Of a stretch of DNA of 64,000 nucleotides, positions 17,993-27,584 are shown in pieces. The notes under the pieces were generated by a model. It was not told the origin of the DNA and ran no database searches. It saw nothing but the letters and a program-made list of their open reading frames with translations. The position numbers and the translations under genes were made by a program. Each line of letters opens with the position of its first letter. Position 1 is the stretch's first letter. Origin of the DNA: SAR202 cluster bacterium (GTDB lineage: Bacteria > Chloroflexota > Dehalococcoidia > Lucifugimonadales > GCA-2719675); the NCBI GenBank assembly GCA_009392295.1, contig VFGW01000009.1, forward strand, positions 1-64,000, written 5' to 3'.

Positions 17993-19123
17993 TCAAACAA
18001 ATAACTTATCTTTTAATCCAAATCCCGTAATTGGGAGCAACACAGAATCTTTTTTACTTATTGCATTAGAATCAAATAATTTTTTCAAGGCTGCAAAAAC
18101 AGTAGCTGAAGTAGGTTCACAAAATACTCCTTCCTTTCTAGCTAAAAATTTCTGCCATTCTATTATTTCCTCATCTGTCACAGAAACACCGATTCCAAAT
18201 GAATCATTAATTATTTTAGCTACTTCTTTTTTTCTTGCTGGAAACGAAACAGAAATTCCTCCAGCTACACTAAATGGATTATCATTCATTCTATAATCTG
18301 AATCTCCATTAATTTCTTGTATCACAGGAATAAATTGCTCAGCTTGAACACAATGTAATCTAGGGATCTTATCTATAATATTCTGCTCAAGCAATTCATT
18401 TAAACCTTTCCAACAACCAATAATTAAAGAGCCATTTCCAACAGGGAATATTATGTTTTCAGGTAAATCAAAAGCAAACTGTTTAGCTATTTCATAGGCA
18501 AAAGTTTTAGTTCCTTCCACGTAATACGGACTCAAAACATGTGATGCATATATATAATTATTTTCTTGATAAAATCTCTTAGCTTTTTTAGTTACTTCAT
18601 CTCGTGAACCTTTAATTAAATGTACTTTAGCTCCGTAAGTTTTTATTTGTCCAAGCTTAGATACAGGTGCTGACTCAGGTGCAAAAATATGTGCTTCCAA
18701 ACCTGTTTTTGCACAATATGCAGACAAAGAGGCCCCAGCATTTCCTGAAGAATCTTCAACTACAGAAGAAATTTTTTCTTCTATGGCCATTGAAATCATC
18801 ATGAAAGTACCTCGATCCTTAAATGATCCTGTAGGATTCATAAATTCTAATTTTCCAAAAATTTTATCCAAATTTAATTGTTTTTCAACATTAGGCAATC
18901 GAATAATGGGAGTATTGCCTTCCCCTAATGAAACGAATTTTTCAGGATACTTCAAAGGTACAATCATTTCCATTCCATTGTTTAAAACAATCTTATTTTG
19001 AACATCCTTTGATTCAACATATTCAACATCAACTGTACCGCCACAAGACTTACAATTTAATATAGACATATTTGAATCATGACTGTAAAAACAATCATTG
19101 CATTTGAGCTTAATATGTGACAA
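17993..19123 (-). CDS. thrC: Threonine synthase
   Basis: PLP lyase (fold type II) that converts O-phospho-L-homoserine to L-threonine. A short N-terminal zinc-ribbon-like segment has four cysteines (CNDC at 8-11 and CKSC at 24-27). SLGEGNTP and the PLP lysine in NPTGSFKDRG (Lys102) follow, with a GNGSLI glycine-rich loop for the phosphate. I start at TTG 19123, which has AAAGGA 6 nt upstream; a TTG at 19141 would add six residues and has no ribosome site. Family length is normal (376 aa). Threonine made here is the substrate of the tdh product at 1894. Confidence 0.93.
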   Translation of the reverse strand: MSHIKLKCNDCFYSHDSNMSILNCKSCGGTVDVEYVESKDVQNKIVLNNGMEMIVPLKYPEKFVSLGEGNTPIIRLPNVEKQLNLDKIFGKLEFMNPTGSFKDRGTFMMISMAIEEKISSVVEDSSGNAGASLSAYCAKTGLEAHIFAPESAPVSKLGQIKTYGAKVHLIKGSRDEVTKKAKRFYQENNYIYASHVLSPYYVEGTKTFAYEIAKQFAFDLPENIIFPVGNGSLIIGCWKGLNELLEQNIIDKIPRLHCVQAEQFIPVIQEINGDSDYRMNDNPFSVAGGISVSFPARKKEVAKIINDSFGIGVSVTDEEIIEWQKFLARKEGVFCEPTSATVFAALKKLFDSNAISKKDSVLLPITGFGLKDKLFV

Positions 19124-19262
19124 GAAATTTCCTTTATACAATTAATTTAAATTTTTTAGACAATATACAAATCAATATATCTTATGATTACTACACACAT
19201 AATATATTTTAGATTATCATAATATAACTGACTAACAAATTATTCACGAAAATACAAATATC

Positions 19263-19808
19263 TTGTTAAAAAAAATTTCATATAAAATAGCAGAATTTAA
19301 TCAATCAAAAATTCAATGGTATAGGGATATTTATTTCATACCTTTATTGTTTTTTATATTTTTTTTAGATCAAATAACAAAATTCCTTGTTAAAACTAAC
19401 CTTGATATGTACCAATCTTGGCCAGAAGAGGGATTTTTTCGAATAACTTATGGCATTAACACGGGAATTGCTTTTGGATTACTTGAAAATCAGTCAACAA
19501 TTTTAATTACTATATTACCCATTATAGCTATAGGGTTTTTAATTTTTTACTATAAAAAACAGGTGAAATCTAATCGAGTAATCAGAATAATTTTTGGTCT
19601 ACAACTTGGTGGAGCATTTGGAAATATTTCAGACAGAATTTTTTTAGGGTCTGTAATAGATTTTATAGACATTGGGCCATGGTACATTTTCAACATTGCA
19701 GACTCGTCAATTGTTTGTGGACTAATTCTATTAATTTTCTTCATAATCATCCAAGATAATTACACACAAAAAATCAATAAAACTCCTCAAATACCTAATG
19801 AAAAATAA
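19263..19808 (+). CDS. lspA: Lipoprotein signal peptidase II
   Basis: Membrane aspartyl protease that cleaves diacylglyceryl-prolipoproteins before the lipid-modified Cys. It has four membrane helices with the family boxes DQITK (36-40), NTGIAFG (66-72), GGAFGNISDR (116-125), VIDFID with catalytic Asp133, and FNIADSSI with catalytic Asp147. A cytosolic N-terminal stretch of about 20 residues and a Lys/Pro-rich tail are slightly long. The start is TTG. The last 11 bases overlap the start of the pseudouridine synthase gene, so the two are translationally coupled. Confidence 0.93.
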   Translation: MLKKISYKIAEFNQSKIQWYRDIYFIPLLFFIFFLDQITKFLVKTNLDMYQSWPEEGFFRITYGINTGIAFGLLENQSTILITILPIIAIGFLIFYYKKQVKSNRVIRIIFGLQLGGAFGNISDRIFLGSVIDFIDIGPWYIFNIADSSIVCGLILLIFFIIIQDNYTQKINKTPQIPNEK

Positions 19809-20733
19809 TTCATACGACGTTACTTCGAAACATTTTAATGTTACAAAAACTGAATCTGGGCAAAGATTAGATAAATTTATTACTGACAAGCTTCCAGAAC
19901 TATCCAGAAATCAGGTTCAAAAGTTTATAGATGGTCAACAAATAACAATTAATGGTATATTACCAAAATCTTCTCAAATAATTTCATGTAATGACCAAAT
20001 AGAACTAAAAATACAAAAAACATCCTCTGAAGATTTTATATTACCCCTAAATTTAAAACTAAATATTATTTATGAAGACAATCAAATTTTAGCTATTTGT
20101 AAGCCTCATGGTTTAGTTGTTCATCCAGCTAAAGGTCATAGAAACGATACATTAATCAATGCAATAGTAAATTATTTACCCTCTACAAAAAATCTATCTC
20201 CTCAAAAAAGAAATGGAATTGTACATCGTTTAGATAAAGATACATCAGGAATAATAATCATAGCCAAGACTGATTTTGCTCATTCACATCTGTCATACCA
20301 ATTCAAATCACGCCAAGTGATAAAAAAATATACAGGATTGATTCATGGTGTCCCAAAATCACGCAAAGCAGTTATTTCCGGAAAAATTTCTAGGCATCCC
20401 AAAAGTAGACAAAAAATGGCAATCACTGAAAATGGTAAACCAGCAGAAACATCATTTGAAATCATTGAAGAAATTAAAAATTATTCACTACTAAATATTG
20501 AACCAAAAACTGGTAGGACACACCAAATTAGAGTCCATCTATCGTCTATAGGGCATCCAATCGTAGGCGATTCAACTTATGGAAAATCCAACCAATATAT
20601 TAACAGACATTTTCTTCATGCTAGTAGTATAATTATCAAACATCCTGAATCAAATAAAAATATAAATTTAGAATGTGAATTACCCCCTGATTTAAAAGAT
20701 TTCTTAAAAACTCTTAAAGAACAGCAAATTTAA
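19798..20733 (+). CDS. RluD-family pseudouridine synthase
   Basis: RNA pseudouridine synthase (311 aa) of the RluA/RluD family. An S4 RNA-binding domain (about 20-75) precedes the catalytic domain, with the Asp nucleophile Asp146 in GIVHRLDKDTSG, the KPHGLVVHP loop at 102-110 and the GRTHQIRVHL motif near 240. The S4 domain favours RluD (23S rRNA) over RluA, but the target is not proven. The gene overlaps lspA by 11 bp, an lspA-rluD arrangement found in many bacteria, and gltX follows 18 bp later. Confidence 0.9.
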   Translation: MKNNSYDVTSKHFNVTKTESGQRLDKFITDKLPELSRNQVQKFIDGQQITINGILPKSSQIISCNDQIELKIQKTSSEDFILPLNLKLNIIYEDNQILAICKPHGLVVHPAKGHRNDTLINAIVNYLPSTKNLSPQKRNGIVHRLDKDTSGIIIIAKTDFAHSHLSYQFKSRQVIKKYTGLIHGVPKSRKAVISGKISRHPKSRQKMAITENGKPAETSFEIIEEIKNYSLLNIEPKTGRTHQIRVHLSSIGHPIVGDSTYGKSNQYINRHFLHASSIIIKHPESNKNINLECELPPDLKDFLKTLKEQQI

Positions 20734-20751
20734 AATTTCGGAGTTAAAAAT

Positions 20752-22212
20752 ATGCAAAATCAAATTCGAGTAAGATTTGCACCTAGTCCTACTGGAGATC
20801 CCCATTTAGGCAGCATTAGAACCGCTCTATTTAATTGGTTATTTGCTAGACAACAAAATAATGGGAAATTTATATTAAGAATTGAAGATACCGACCAATC
20901 AAGAATGCAACATAATTCAGACCAAAAAATGATTTCAACTTTAAAGTGGCTGGGTTTAAATTGGGATGAAGGTCCCTACTATCAATCTAAGAGGTTAGAA
21001 AAATATCATTCAGCAATCAATACTCTTATAAAAAATAACAAAGCATACAAATGTTACTGTACTCCTGAAAGATTAGCCGATTTAAAAACACAAAAAAACA
21101 AAAATCCCCTTACTGAATCCAGCAATAAATATATAGGCTATGATAAATTATGCAGGGAAAATCCTCAGCCAAAAACTTCAAAATCTTATGTAGTTAGATT
21201 CGCAATGCCTGAAACTGGTGAAACTGTTTTTAACGATTTAGTAAGACAACAAGTGACTTTTAAAAATGCACTATTAGAAGATTTTATTATTCTGAAAAGT
21301 GATAATTTCCCTACTTATCATCTGGCAAATGTGGTCGACGATCATGACATGAACATCTCTCATGTTTTCAGAGCAGAAGAATGGCTACCTAGTACACCGA
21401 AACACATTAATTTATATAATGCACTAGGTTATACAATACCAAAATTTGGACACTTACCAATGCTTTTATCTCAAGACAGAACAAAGCTTAGTAAAAGACA
21501 TGGAGCAACTTCAATTATGGAATTAATTAATATCGGATATATTCCAATTGGATTAATCAATTTTCTTGCTTTACTAGGTTGGTCACTTGATGACAAAACA
21601 GAAATTTTCCAAATAGAAGAATTAATTAAAAATTTTGATATAAACAATTTAACAAAATCGGGTGCAATAGTTGATTATGAAAAATTATCATGGATCAACG
21701 GTCATCATATAAAATCATTGGACATTGAAACCTTAACTACACAAATCTTCGAATTTTGGGAATCAAACCCTCCCAAAAATTTCGAAATATCTCCAACGAT
21801 CGAAAAAATTAAAAAAATTGTACCACTAATTCAAAATAGAATAAAAATACTTAGCGAAATCCCACAATACATTAATTTTTATTTTCAAAAAACAATTAAT
21901 TACAATATCGAAGAGTTAATTCAAAAAGGTATGGATTTGCAATCTACAAAGATAGCTCTTGATGCTTCTAAAAATTCTTTGAATTCCTTGGAAAAATTTG
22001 ATTCAAAATCTATAGAAATATCCCTGAGAAATACAGCAAAAGAGCTTAAAATAAAACCTGGACAATTACTAAGTACAATTAGAGTTGCATTAACAGGGCA
22101 AAAAATATCTCCATCTTTATTTGAAATTATAGAACTAAATGGAATTGGTTTAACTATAGAAAGAATCAATTCTGCTATTGAGAAAATATCAAAATTCAAT
22201 AATATTAAATAA
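20752..22212 (+). CDS. gltX: Glutamate-tRNA ligase
   Basis: Class I aminoacyl-tRNA synthetase that charges tRNA-Glu. The HIGH-like motif is PSPTGDPHLGSIR (11-23) and the KMSKS-like motif is KLSKRHG near residue 245. The C-terminal helical anticodon-binding domain is present, and 486 aa is normal. The ribosome site is GGAG. Whether it is discriminating or also charges tRNA-Gln cannot be told here. It is the last gene of the lspA-rluD-gltX group. Confidence 0.95.
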   Translation: MQNQIRVRFAPSPTGDPHLGSIRTALFNWLFARQQNNGKFILRIEDTDQSRMQHNSDQKMISTLKWLGLNWDEGPYYQSKRLEKYHSAINTLIKNNKAYKCYCTPERLADLKTQKNKNPLTESSNKYIGYDKLCRENPQPKTSKSYVVRFAMPETGETVFNDLVRQQVTFKNALLEDFIILKSDNFPTYHLANVVDDHDMNISHVFRAEEWLPSTPKHINLYNALGYTIPKFGHLPMLLSQDRTKLSKRHGATSIMELINIGYIPIGLINFLALLGWSLDDKTEIFQIEELIKNFDINNLTKSGAIVDYEKLSWINGHHIKSLDIETLTTQIFEFWESNPPKNFEISPTIEKIKKIVPLIQNRIKILSEIPQYINFYFQKTINYNIEELIQKGMDLQSTKIALDASKNSLNSLEKFDSKSIEISLRNTAKELKIKPGQLLSTIRVALTGQKISPSLFEIIELNGIGLTIERINSAIEKISKFNNIK

Positions 22213-22256
22213 ACATTATCAAAACATTAATTAAGATTGATTTTTTATTCTTATTA

Positions 22257-22285
22257 TTGACATCAAATATTTATATCAATATACT
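22257..22285 (+). promoter_or_regulatory. Promoter of the yqeY-pur operon
   Basis: A near-consensus sigma70 promoter: TTGACA at 22257-22262, 17-nt spacer, TATACT at 22280-22285. The predicted start is near 22292, 25 nt before the yqeY ATG. Confidence 0.82.
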
Positions 22286-22316
22286 CGAAAAATCTGGATA
22301 TTTTATAGGTGGCTAA

Positions 22317-22769
22317 ATGAAAATCAAAGAACAACTGAGTCAGAACTTAAAAGAAGCTATGATTGCAGGAGAAAAAGAACGTAGAGACACGATTAGATAC
22401 TTAATTGCCCAAATAAAAAATGCTGAAATTAAAAAACAAAACCCATTAGAAGAAAGTGAAATTTCAGAATTATTGCTTAAACAATGCCAACAAAGAACAG
22501 AGAGTATCGAAGCTTATTCTGAAGCAAACAGGTCTGACCTTGTTAACAAAGAAAAAATTGAGCTCGAAATAATTAAGCAATATCTACCCAAACAATTAAC
22601 TCCCGAAGAAATTGCAGAATTAGTTTCGGCATCTATAACAACTTTAAACATCAGCTCTATGAAAGAAATCGGAAAACTGATGTCTGATATTATGCCAAAA
22701 CTAAAAGGCAAAGCATCTGGAAAAGAAATTAACAAAATTGCCATGCAAATACTTAATTCAAAATCATAA
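22317..22769 (+). CDS. GatB/YqeY-domain protein
   Basis: A 150-residue helical protein of the YqeY family, which resembles the C-terminal tRNA-binding part of GatB. Characteristic features are the N-terminal KEQLSQNLKEAMIAGEKERR, the IKQYLPKQLTPEEI block and the MKEIGKLMSDIMPKLKG/ASGKEINKI ending. The family's role is poorly defined, possibly tRNA-dependent amidation or RNA binding. It is the first gene behind a strong promoter and overlaps the upstream region of purQ. Confidence 0.88.
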   Translation: MKIKEQLSQNLKEAMIAGEKERRDTIRYLIAQIKNAEIKKQNPLEESEISELLLKQCQQRTESIEAYSEANRSDLVNKEKIELEIIKQYLPKQLTPEEIAELVSASITTLNISSMKEIGKLMSDIMPKLKGKASGKEINKIAMQILNSKS

Positions 22770-22785
22770 AAAATCAGAGGGAATA

Positions 22786-23496
22786 TTGACAAACAAAAAA
22801 ATTAACTTCGGAATAGTTGTGTTTCCAGGCACATGGAGTGATGTAGATTGCCACAATGTCGTTACAAATGTACTTAATCAATCAGCAAAATACGTCTGGC
22901 ATAAAGACACAAATCTTTCAGAATTTGATTGTATTATTCTACCTGGTGGTTTTTCATATGGAGACTACTTACGTACTGGTGCAATTGCAAAATTATCTCC
23001 GGTAATGAATGCAATAAAAAATTTCGTCGAAAAAGGAAAACTAGTTCTAGGAATTTGTAATGGATTTCAAATACTTTGCGAATCTGGTCTACTACCAGGA
23101 ACTTTAATCAGAAATAAAAATTTAAAATTTAAATGTTCGTGGGAAAACTTGAGAATTGAAAATGTCAATTCACCATTTACAAATTCTTGTCAAAAAAATG
23201 AAGTTATTAAAGTACCCATTTCACATGGCGAAGGAAACTATTTTGCAGACCCAAATACTCTGGAAGAACTAACTATCAACAACCAAATAATTTTCAAATA
23301 TTCTTCCCAATCTGGAAAAATTTCCGATACCCACAATCCTAACGGCTCCGTAGAAAATATTGCTGGAATTTCAAATAAAAATGGCAATGTTCTTGGTATG
23401 ATGCCACACCCTGAAAGATGTTGTGAAAAAATACTTGGAGGTACAGACGGGAAAAAAATATTCCAATCAATTTTAAACCAATTAGCTTCAAATTAA
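22786..23496 (+). CDS. purQ: FGAM synthase subunit PurQ (glutaminase)
   Basis: Class I glutamine amidotransferase subunit that supplies ammonia to PurL for step four of purine synthesis. The nucleophile is Cys91 (LGICNGFQ) and the His/Glu pair is His208/Glu210 (MPHPERCCE). The start is TTG 22786 with GAGGG about 5 nt upstream, which gives the family's usual N-terminus ahead of FGIVVFPG. Opening at 22738 would overlap yqeY and add 16 unrelated residues. The separate PurQ implies a PurS/PurQ/PurL complex, but no purS is seen in the window. Confidence 0.92.
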   Translation: MTNKKINFGIVVFPGTWSDVDCHNVVTNVLNQSAKYVWHKDTNLSEFDCIILPGGFSYGDYLRTGAIAKLSPVMNAIKNFVEKGKLVLGICNGFQILCESGLLPGTLIRNKNLKFKCSWENLRIENVNSPFTNSCQKNEVIKVPISHGEGNYFADPNTLEELTINNQIIFKYSSQSGKISDTHNPNGSVENIAGISNKNGNVLGMMPHPERCCEKILGGTDGKKIFQSILNQLASN

Positions 23497-23508
23497 AGGT
23501 TTCATAAT

Positions 23509-23952
23509 TTGTTTGGAATAATTATTAGCTTAACTGCATCTATTGGTTTTGGATCCAGTTCTGTATTCGCAAAAATCTCTATGCAAAAAATGCAATCAGG
23601 TACTACAACCTTAATTTCTTTAATCACTAGCACGATAATAACTTTATTTGTATCTACTCTATTTACACAAACAGAAGAATACAACAAACTAAATATTGAA
23701 ATATTGATGTTATTATTTTACATTGGAGTTTTAACATATTTTTTTGGCAGATTGTTAAACTATACAAGCGTCCAATATATAGGCGTAAATAAAGCAACAC
23801 CTATCATAGGAACCACTCCTCTTTTTGCAAGTTTAACCGCAATAATATTCATGAATGAAAAAATTACTACTCCTATAATGATTGGTACTGCATTAATTAT
23901 TATGGGAATAATATTAATTACTAGAAAAACAATTGATGCAACTAAATATTAA
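23509..23952 (+). CDS. EamA-type transporter, N-terminal half
   Basis: A 147-residue membrane protein with about five helices, corresponding to one EamA (drug/metabolite transporter) repeat. It starts with TTG 8 nt after AAAGGT and ends inside the next gene. Full EamA permeases are about 300 aa with two such repeats, and the second repeat is coded by the overlapping gene in another frame. Either the two halves form a heterodimer, or one gene has been split by a frameshift near the A5 run before 23935. Its place between purQ and purL suggests transport of a purine-related or regulated solute, but this is speculative. Confidence 0.75.
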   Translation: MFGIIISLTASIGFGSSSVFAKISMQKMQSGTTTLISLITSTIITLFVSTLFTQTEEYNKLNIEILMLLFYIGVLTYFFGRLLNYTSVQYIGVNKATPIIGTTPLFASLTAIIFMNEKITTPIMIGTALIIMGIILITRKTIDATKY

Positions 23953-24406
23953 AACTAGACAAAACAAGGTAATTATTGGATACATACTAGCATTCATGTC
24001 TGCAATAGGATATGGAACAGGAACAGTTGTCACAAAACATGTGATCAATATTTTCCCTAACCCAATATTAGTTTCTAGTATTTCACTAATAATTGGAACA
24101 GCTATAATTAGTATTTTCTATATTAAAAATTTAATACAAGATTTGAGTAATGAAACACCAATCAAAGAGCTGAGCAATGCAATATTTGCAGGAATTTCGT
24201 CTGCACTTGGAGTAAATTCTCTATTTATAGGCCTAAAGTTTGTTCCTGTATCTGTGGCTTCTCCTGTAGCAAATACATTCCCATTAGTCACAATAATAAT
24301 AATGAAAATTTTTTACGGAAAGCTTGAAAAAATTTCGCTAGAAACTATTTTAGGAAGTTTATTAATTGTCTCCGGAATTATAATCATTACCATATACACA
24401 TCTTAA
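23933..24406 (+). CDS. EamA-type transporter, C-terminal half
   Basis: A 157-residue membrane protein with about five helices, the second EamA repeat. After a short basic linker (KTRQNK) it has GYGTGTVVTKHVI, which echoes GFGSSSVFAKISM of the first half. The start is TTG 23933 or ATG 23936, inside the 3' end of the first half, in the +1 frame. The linker before the first helix is what one expects in the middle of a continuous two-repeat EamA protein, so a natural or artefactual frameshift is possible. purL follows 43 bp downstream. Confidence 0.75.
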   Translation: MMQLNIKTRQNKVIIGYILAFMSAIGYGTGTVVTKHVINIFPNPILVSSISLIIGTAIISIFYIKNLIQDLSNETPIKELSNAIFAGISSALGVNSLFIGLKFVPVSVASPVANTFPLVTIIIMKIFYGKLEKISLETILGSLLIVSGIIIITIYTS

Positions 24407-24449
24407 TTAATTTCATATTATTATAGGATAAATATTTTAAGGAAAATAA

Positions 24450-26651
24450 ATGGTAACAATTGAAGAAAAATTATCTGAACTAGCACTTTCAATTGAAGAA
24501 TACAAACTCATATTAGCAAGATTAAAAAGGAATCCAACTGATCTTGAACTTGGATTATTTGGTTCTTTATGGAGTGAACACTGTAGCTATAAACATTCAA
24601 AACCATTACTAAGATCTTTCACTACATCATCAGAAAAAATTCTAATCAAAAGTGGTGAAGAAAATGCTGGTGCTGTGGATATTGGAGACAATCAAGCTAT
24701 AGTAATGAAAATTGAATCACATAACCATCCATCAGCAATCGAACCTTATGAAGGTGCAGCTACAGGTATAGGTGGCATAGTTAGAGATATTTTAGCTATG
24801 GGAGCAAGACCAATCGCTCTGCTCAATTCATTAAGATTTGGAGAAATTTCTCAACCTCGAAATAAATTCTTACTCAATGGTGTTGTTGCTGGTATTTCTG
24901 GATATGGTAATTGTATAGGGGTACCAAACGTTGGAGGAGAAGTAAACTTTTCTGAATCTTACTCAAATAATCCACTGGTAAATGCTATGTGCGTTGGATT
25001 GGTAGAAAAAGATAACATCATAAAAGCTAAAATGGGAAAAAATAACATCATAATATTAGCTGGATCTGATACTGGTAGAGATGGAATACATGGCGCATCA
25101 GGCTTAGCATCACAGTCATTTGAAGATTCCAATGATTTGAGACCTGCTGTACAGGTGGGGGATCCTTTTACAGAAAAACTACTTATTGAAGCTTGTTTAG
25201 AAATATCAAATCTAAAAATAATCGATGGAATACAAGATCTTGGTGCTGGAGGATTATCTACGGCAATTATTGAAGCAGCCGAACGTTCAAATTGTGGTGT
25301 TGAAATTAATGTGCAAAACATTATTGCACGGGAAGAAAAAATGTCCCCATATGAATTAATGCTTTCAGAATCTCAAGAAAGAATGTTAATTTTCTCAGAT
25401 CCTGAACACGAAAAGCAAATCCGTAATTTATTACAAAAATGGGGACTGCAATCATCAGTAATTGGACGAGCTATCCCAGAAAAAGTAATCAAAATCAAAA
25501 ATAAACATAAAATTGAAGCTGAAATAAATATTACTGATATTACAAAAACACCTGAATATATCTTGAAAGATACTAAACCTTTATGGTTATCTCAATTACA
25601 AAATGAAAATTTAAATCAATTTCAAATTCCTAATATTTCTCCAAATGAAATATTATTAAAATTATTATCCTCGCCAAACATCGCGAGTAAAAAATTTATA
25701 TTCGAACAATTCGATCATCAAGTTCAAACAAATACAATTGTTGGCCCTGGAAGTGATTCAGCTATACTCAGATTAAAATCTCGTGATATAGGGATAGCTT
25801 TAACAACCGACGGCAACAGTAAACTTTCTTATTTAGACCCTTATACAGGTGGTTTAATATCTGTAGCAGAAGCGTGTAGAAACATTTCATGCTCAGGTGC
25901 TAAACCAATAGCAATCACTGATTGTTTAAATTTTCCTGATCCAGAAAAACCTGGAAATTATTATATATTATCTGAATCAGTTAAGGGAATTTCTGAGGCA
26001 AGTGAAAAATTCAATGTTCCTGTAATTAGTGGTAACGTAAGTCTTTATAATCAATCAGGAAACAAGGCAATATTCCCTACTCCAATTATAGGTGCACTTG
26101 GAATAATTGATGATACAAACAAAGCAATTTCTATAGGATTTAAAAATGAAAACGACTTAGTAATACTTCTAGGTACAAGCACAATAGAAGATTCAATAAA
26201 TTCACTCGCTGGATCAGATTTTATGGAATTAATCCATCAAAAAATTATTGGTAAACCTCAAATCAATTTAGAACACGAACTATTGGTTCAAAAAACTATA
26301 TTATCTGCAATTGAAAAAAATCTTGTTGAATCTGCTCATGATTTATCTAACGGAGGGTTAGCAGTTGGAATTGCAGAATCTTGCATCTCCGGAAACAAAG
26401 GTTTTAATAGCACTACTGAAATATCATCTAGATGGGATACTGCATTATTTGGGGAAACTCAATCAAGAATCATAATTTCTGTACAACTCAAAAATCTTTC
26501 AAAAATTGAATCCATTTTATCAAACATGAATTGCCCTTTTATTAAAATAGGTACTGTTGGCGGCAATAAATTAACATTTGGAAAAACTTTAAATTTAGAT
26601 CTAAATGAAATTTCTAATTATTGGGAAAATGGATTAAAACAAAAAATATAA
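24450..26651 (+). CDS. purL: FGAM synthase subunit PurL
   Basis: ATP-dependent synthetase subunit (733 aa, small PurL type) that converts FGAR to FGAM using ammonia from PurQ. The N-terminal region has LWSEHCSYKHS, followed by the catalytic ESHNHPSAIEPYEGAATG with the conserved His. The tandem AIRS-like domains include DLGAGGLSTAI and, in the second half, SAHDLSNGGLAV. AAGGAA precedes the ATG. It closes the operon begun at 22292. Confidence 0.96.
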   Translation: MVTIEEKLSELALSIEEYKLILARLKRNPTDLELGLFGSLWSEHCSYKHSKPLLRSFTTSSEKILIKSGEENAGAVDIGDNQAIVMKIESHNHPSAIEPYEGAATGIGGIVRDILAMGARPIALLNSLRFGEISQPRNKFLLNGVVAGISGYGNCIGVPNVGGEVNFSESYSNNPLVNAMCVGLVEKDNIIKAKMGKNNIIILAGSDTGRDGIHGASGLASQSFEDSNDLRPAVQVGDPFTEKLLIEACLEISNLKIIDGIQDLGAGGLSTAIIEAAERSNCGVEINVQNIIAREEKMSPYELMLSESQERMLIFSDPEHEKQIRNLLQKWGLQSSVIGRAIPEKVIKIKNKHKIEAEINITDITKTPEYILKDTKPLWLSQLQNENLNQFQIPNISPNEILLKLLSSPNIASKKFIFEQFDHQVQTNTIVGPGSDSAILRLKSRDIGIALTTDGNSKLSYLDPYTGGLISVAEACRNISCSGAKPIAITDCLNFPDPEKPGNYYILSESVKGISEASEKFNVPVISGNVSLYNQSGNKAIFPTPIIGALGIIDDTNKAISIGFKNENDLVILLGTSTIEDSINSLAGSDFMELIHQKIIGKPQINLEHELLVQKTILSAIEKNLVESAHDLSNGGLAVGIAESCISGNKGFNSTTEISSRWDTALFGETQSRIIISVQLKNLSKIESILSNMNCPFIKIGTVGGNKLTFGKTLNLDLNEISNYWENGLKQKI

Positions 26652-26749
26652 ACAAAATTCATTTCAATAATCAAGCTTCTCTCCAAACTATTTCCACCTA
26701 GAAGTAATTCTATATCAAATACTAACTTTAAATTTTTATAAGTAATCTA

Positions 26750-26755
26750 TATAAT
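26750..26755 (+). promoter_or_regulatory. -10 box before the FmdB-like gene
   Basis: A perfect TATAAT with only a weak -35 (TTTAAA, 17 nt upstream) in the gap after purL. The predicted start is about 30 nt before the TTG at 26793. Confidence 0.4.
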
Positions 26756-26792
26756 AGTATTTGAATTTTCAAATTCCAATAAGGAGATACTT

Positions 26793-27134
26793 TTGCCAAG
26801 ATACGATTATAAGTGCAATTCATGCGGTAATTTATTCGAATTAAAACAAAGCTTTAGTGCAAAACCTGAAGCAAATTGTCCCGATTGTAATAATATTGCT
26901 AACCGAGTGATTCAGTCTGTACCAATCGTATTTAAAGGAAGCGGTTTCTACGTTAACGACTATGCTAGAAGTGGTAAAACTTCTACTACAGAATCAACTT
27001 CAAAAAATAAAACAGAAACAAATACAAAAACAGAAAAATCTAAAGATTTGAAAAAATCACCTGATTCAAAAGACACGAAAAATTCTTCAAGTAATAATTC
27101 AACTGACAAACAAAAAACAGCTCCCAAAAGCTAA
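26793..27134 (+). CDS. FmdB-type zinc-ribbon protein
   Basis: A 113-residue protein whose first 60 residues form the FmdB/CxxC regulatory ribbon: YDYKCNSC with Cys8/Cys11 and CPDC with Cys29/Cys32, followed by IQSVPIVFKGSGFYVNDYA. The C-terminal 50 residues are a low-complexity Lys/Ser/Thr tail. FmdB was named for regulation of formamidase genes. An acetamidase/formamidase gene lies at 51102 in this window, but far away and with no evident link. The start is TTG with AAGGAG 7 nt upstream. dtd follows by 6 bp. Confidence 0.85.
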   Translation: MPRYDYKCNSCGNLFELKQSFSAKPEANCPDCNNIANRVIQSVPIVFKGSGFYVNDYARSGKTSTTESTSKNKTETNTKTEKSKDLKKSPDSKDTKNSSSNNSTDKQKTAPKS

Positions 27135-27140
27135 TAAAAA

Positions 27141-27584
27141 TTGAAAGCTATAGTACAAAGAGTCTCTCAAGCATCTGTTTCCGTAAGTGGTACTTTAGTT
27201 GGTTCTATAAATAAGGGCCTATTAGTATTTTTAGGTGTCTCACAAAATGACACAGAGCAAGAATGTAAAAAAATAGTTTCAAAAATATTAAATATGCGTG
27301 TTTTCCCTGGTGACAAAGGAAATTTTTGTGAATCGATTCAAGATATTCAAGGAAGCATATTGTTAGTCAGTCAATTCACTTTGTATGGAGATACGACCAA
27401 AGGAACAAGACCTGGATTTAGTAAAGCTGCAAGTCCTGAAAAAGCCAATGAATTATATGAAAAATCAATTGAACTTTTCAAACAAACAGGCCTGAAAACA
27501 GAAACTGGAAAATTTGGAGCAGATATGGATGTGCAATTAAATAATGATGGTCCTATAACTCTGATTTTAGATACAGACATCTAG
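27141..27584 (+). CDS. dtd: D-aminoacyl-tRNA deacylase
   Basis: Homodimeric proofreading enzyme that hydrolyses D-amino acids (and glycine) mischarged on tRNA. The family motifs SQFTLYGDTTKGTRPGF (canonical SQFTLyad..kGrRPsF) and NNDGPITL near the C-terminus are present, and 147 aa is the normal length. The start is TTG 6 bp after the FmdB-like gene, with no clear ribosome site, so coupling is likely. The 3' end overlaps the convergent nadC by 4 bp (CTAG serves as both stop codons). Confidence 0.93.
   Translation: MKAIVQRVSQASVSVSGTLVGSINKGLLVFLGVSQNDTEQECKKIVSKILNMRVFPGDKGNFCESIQDIQGSILLVSQFTLYGDTTKGTRPGFSKAASPEKANELYEKSIELFKQTGLKTETGKFGADMDVQLNNDGPITLILDTDI

Noticed and set aside
24959-25321. 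Minus-strand 120-residue frame inside purL
   Set aside because: Antisense shadow of purL, which is unmistakable on the plus strand.
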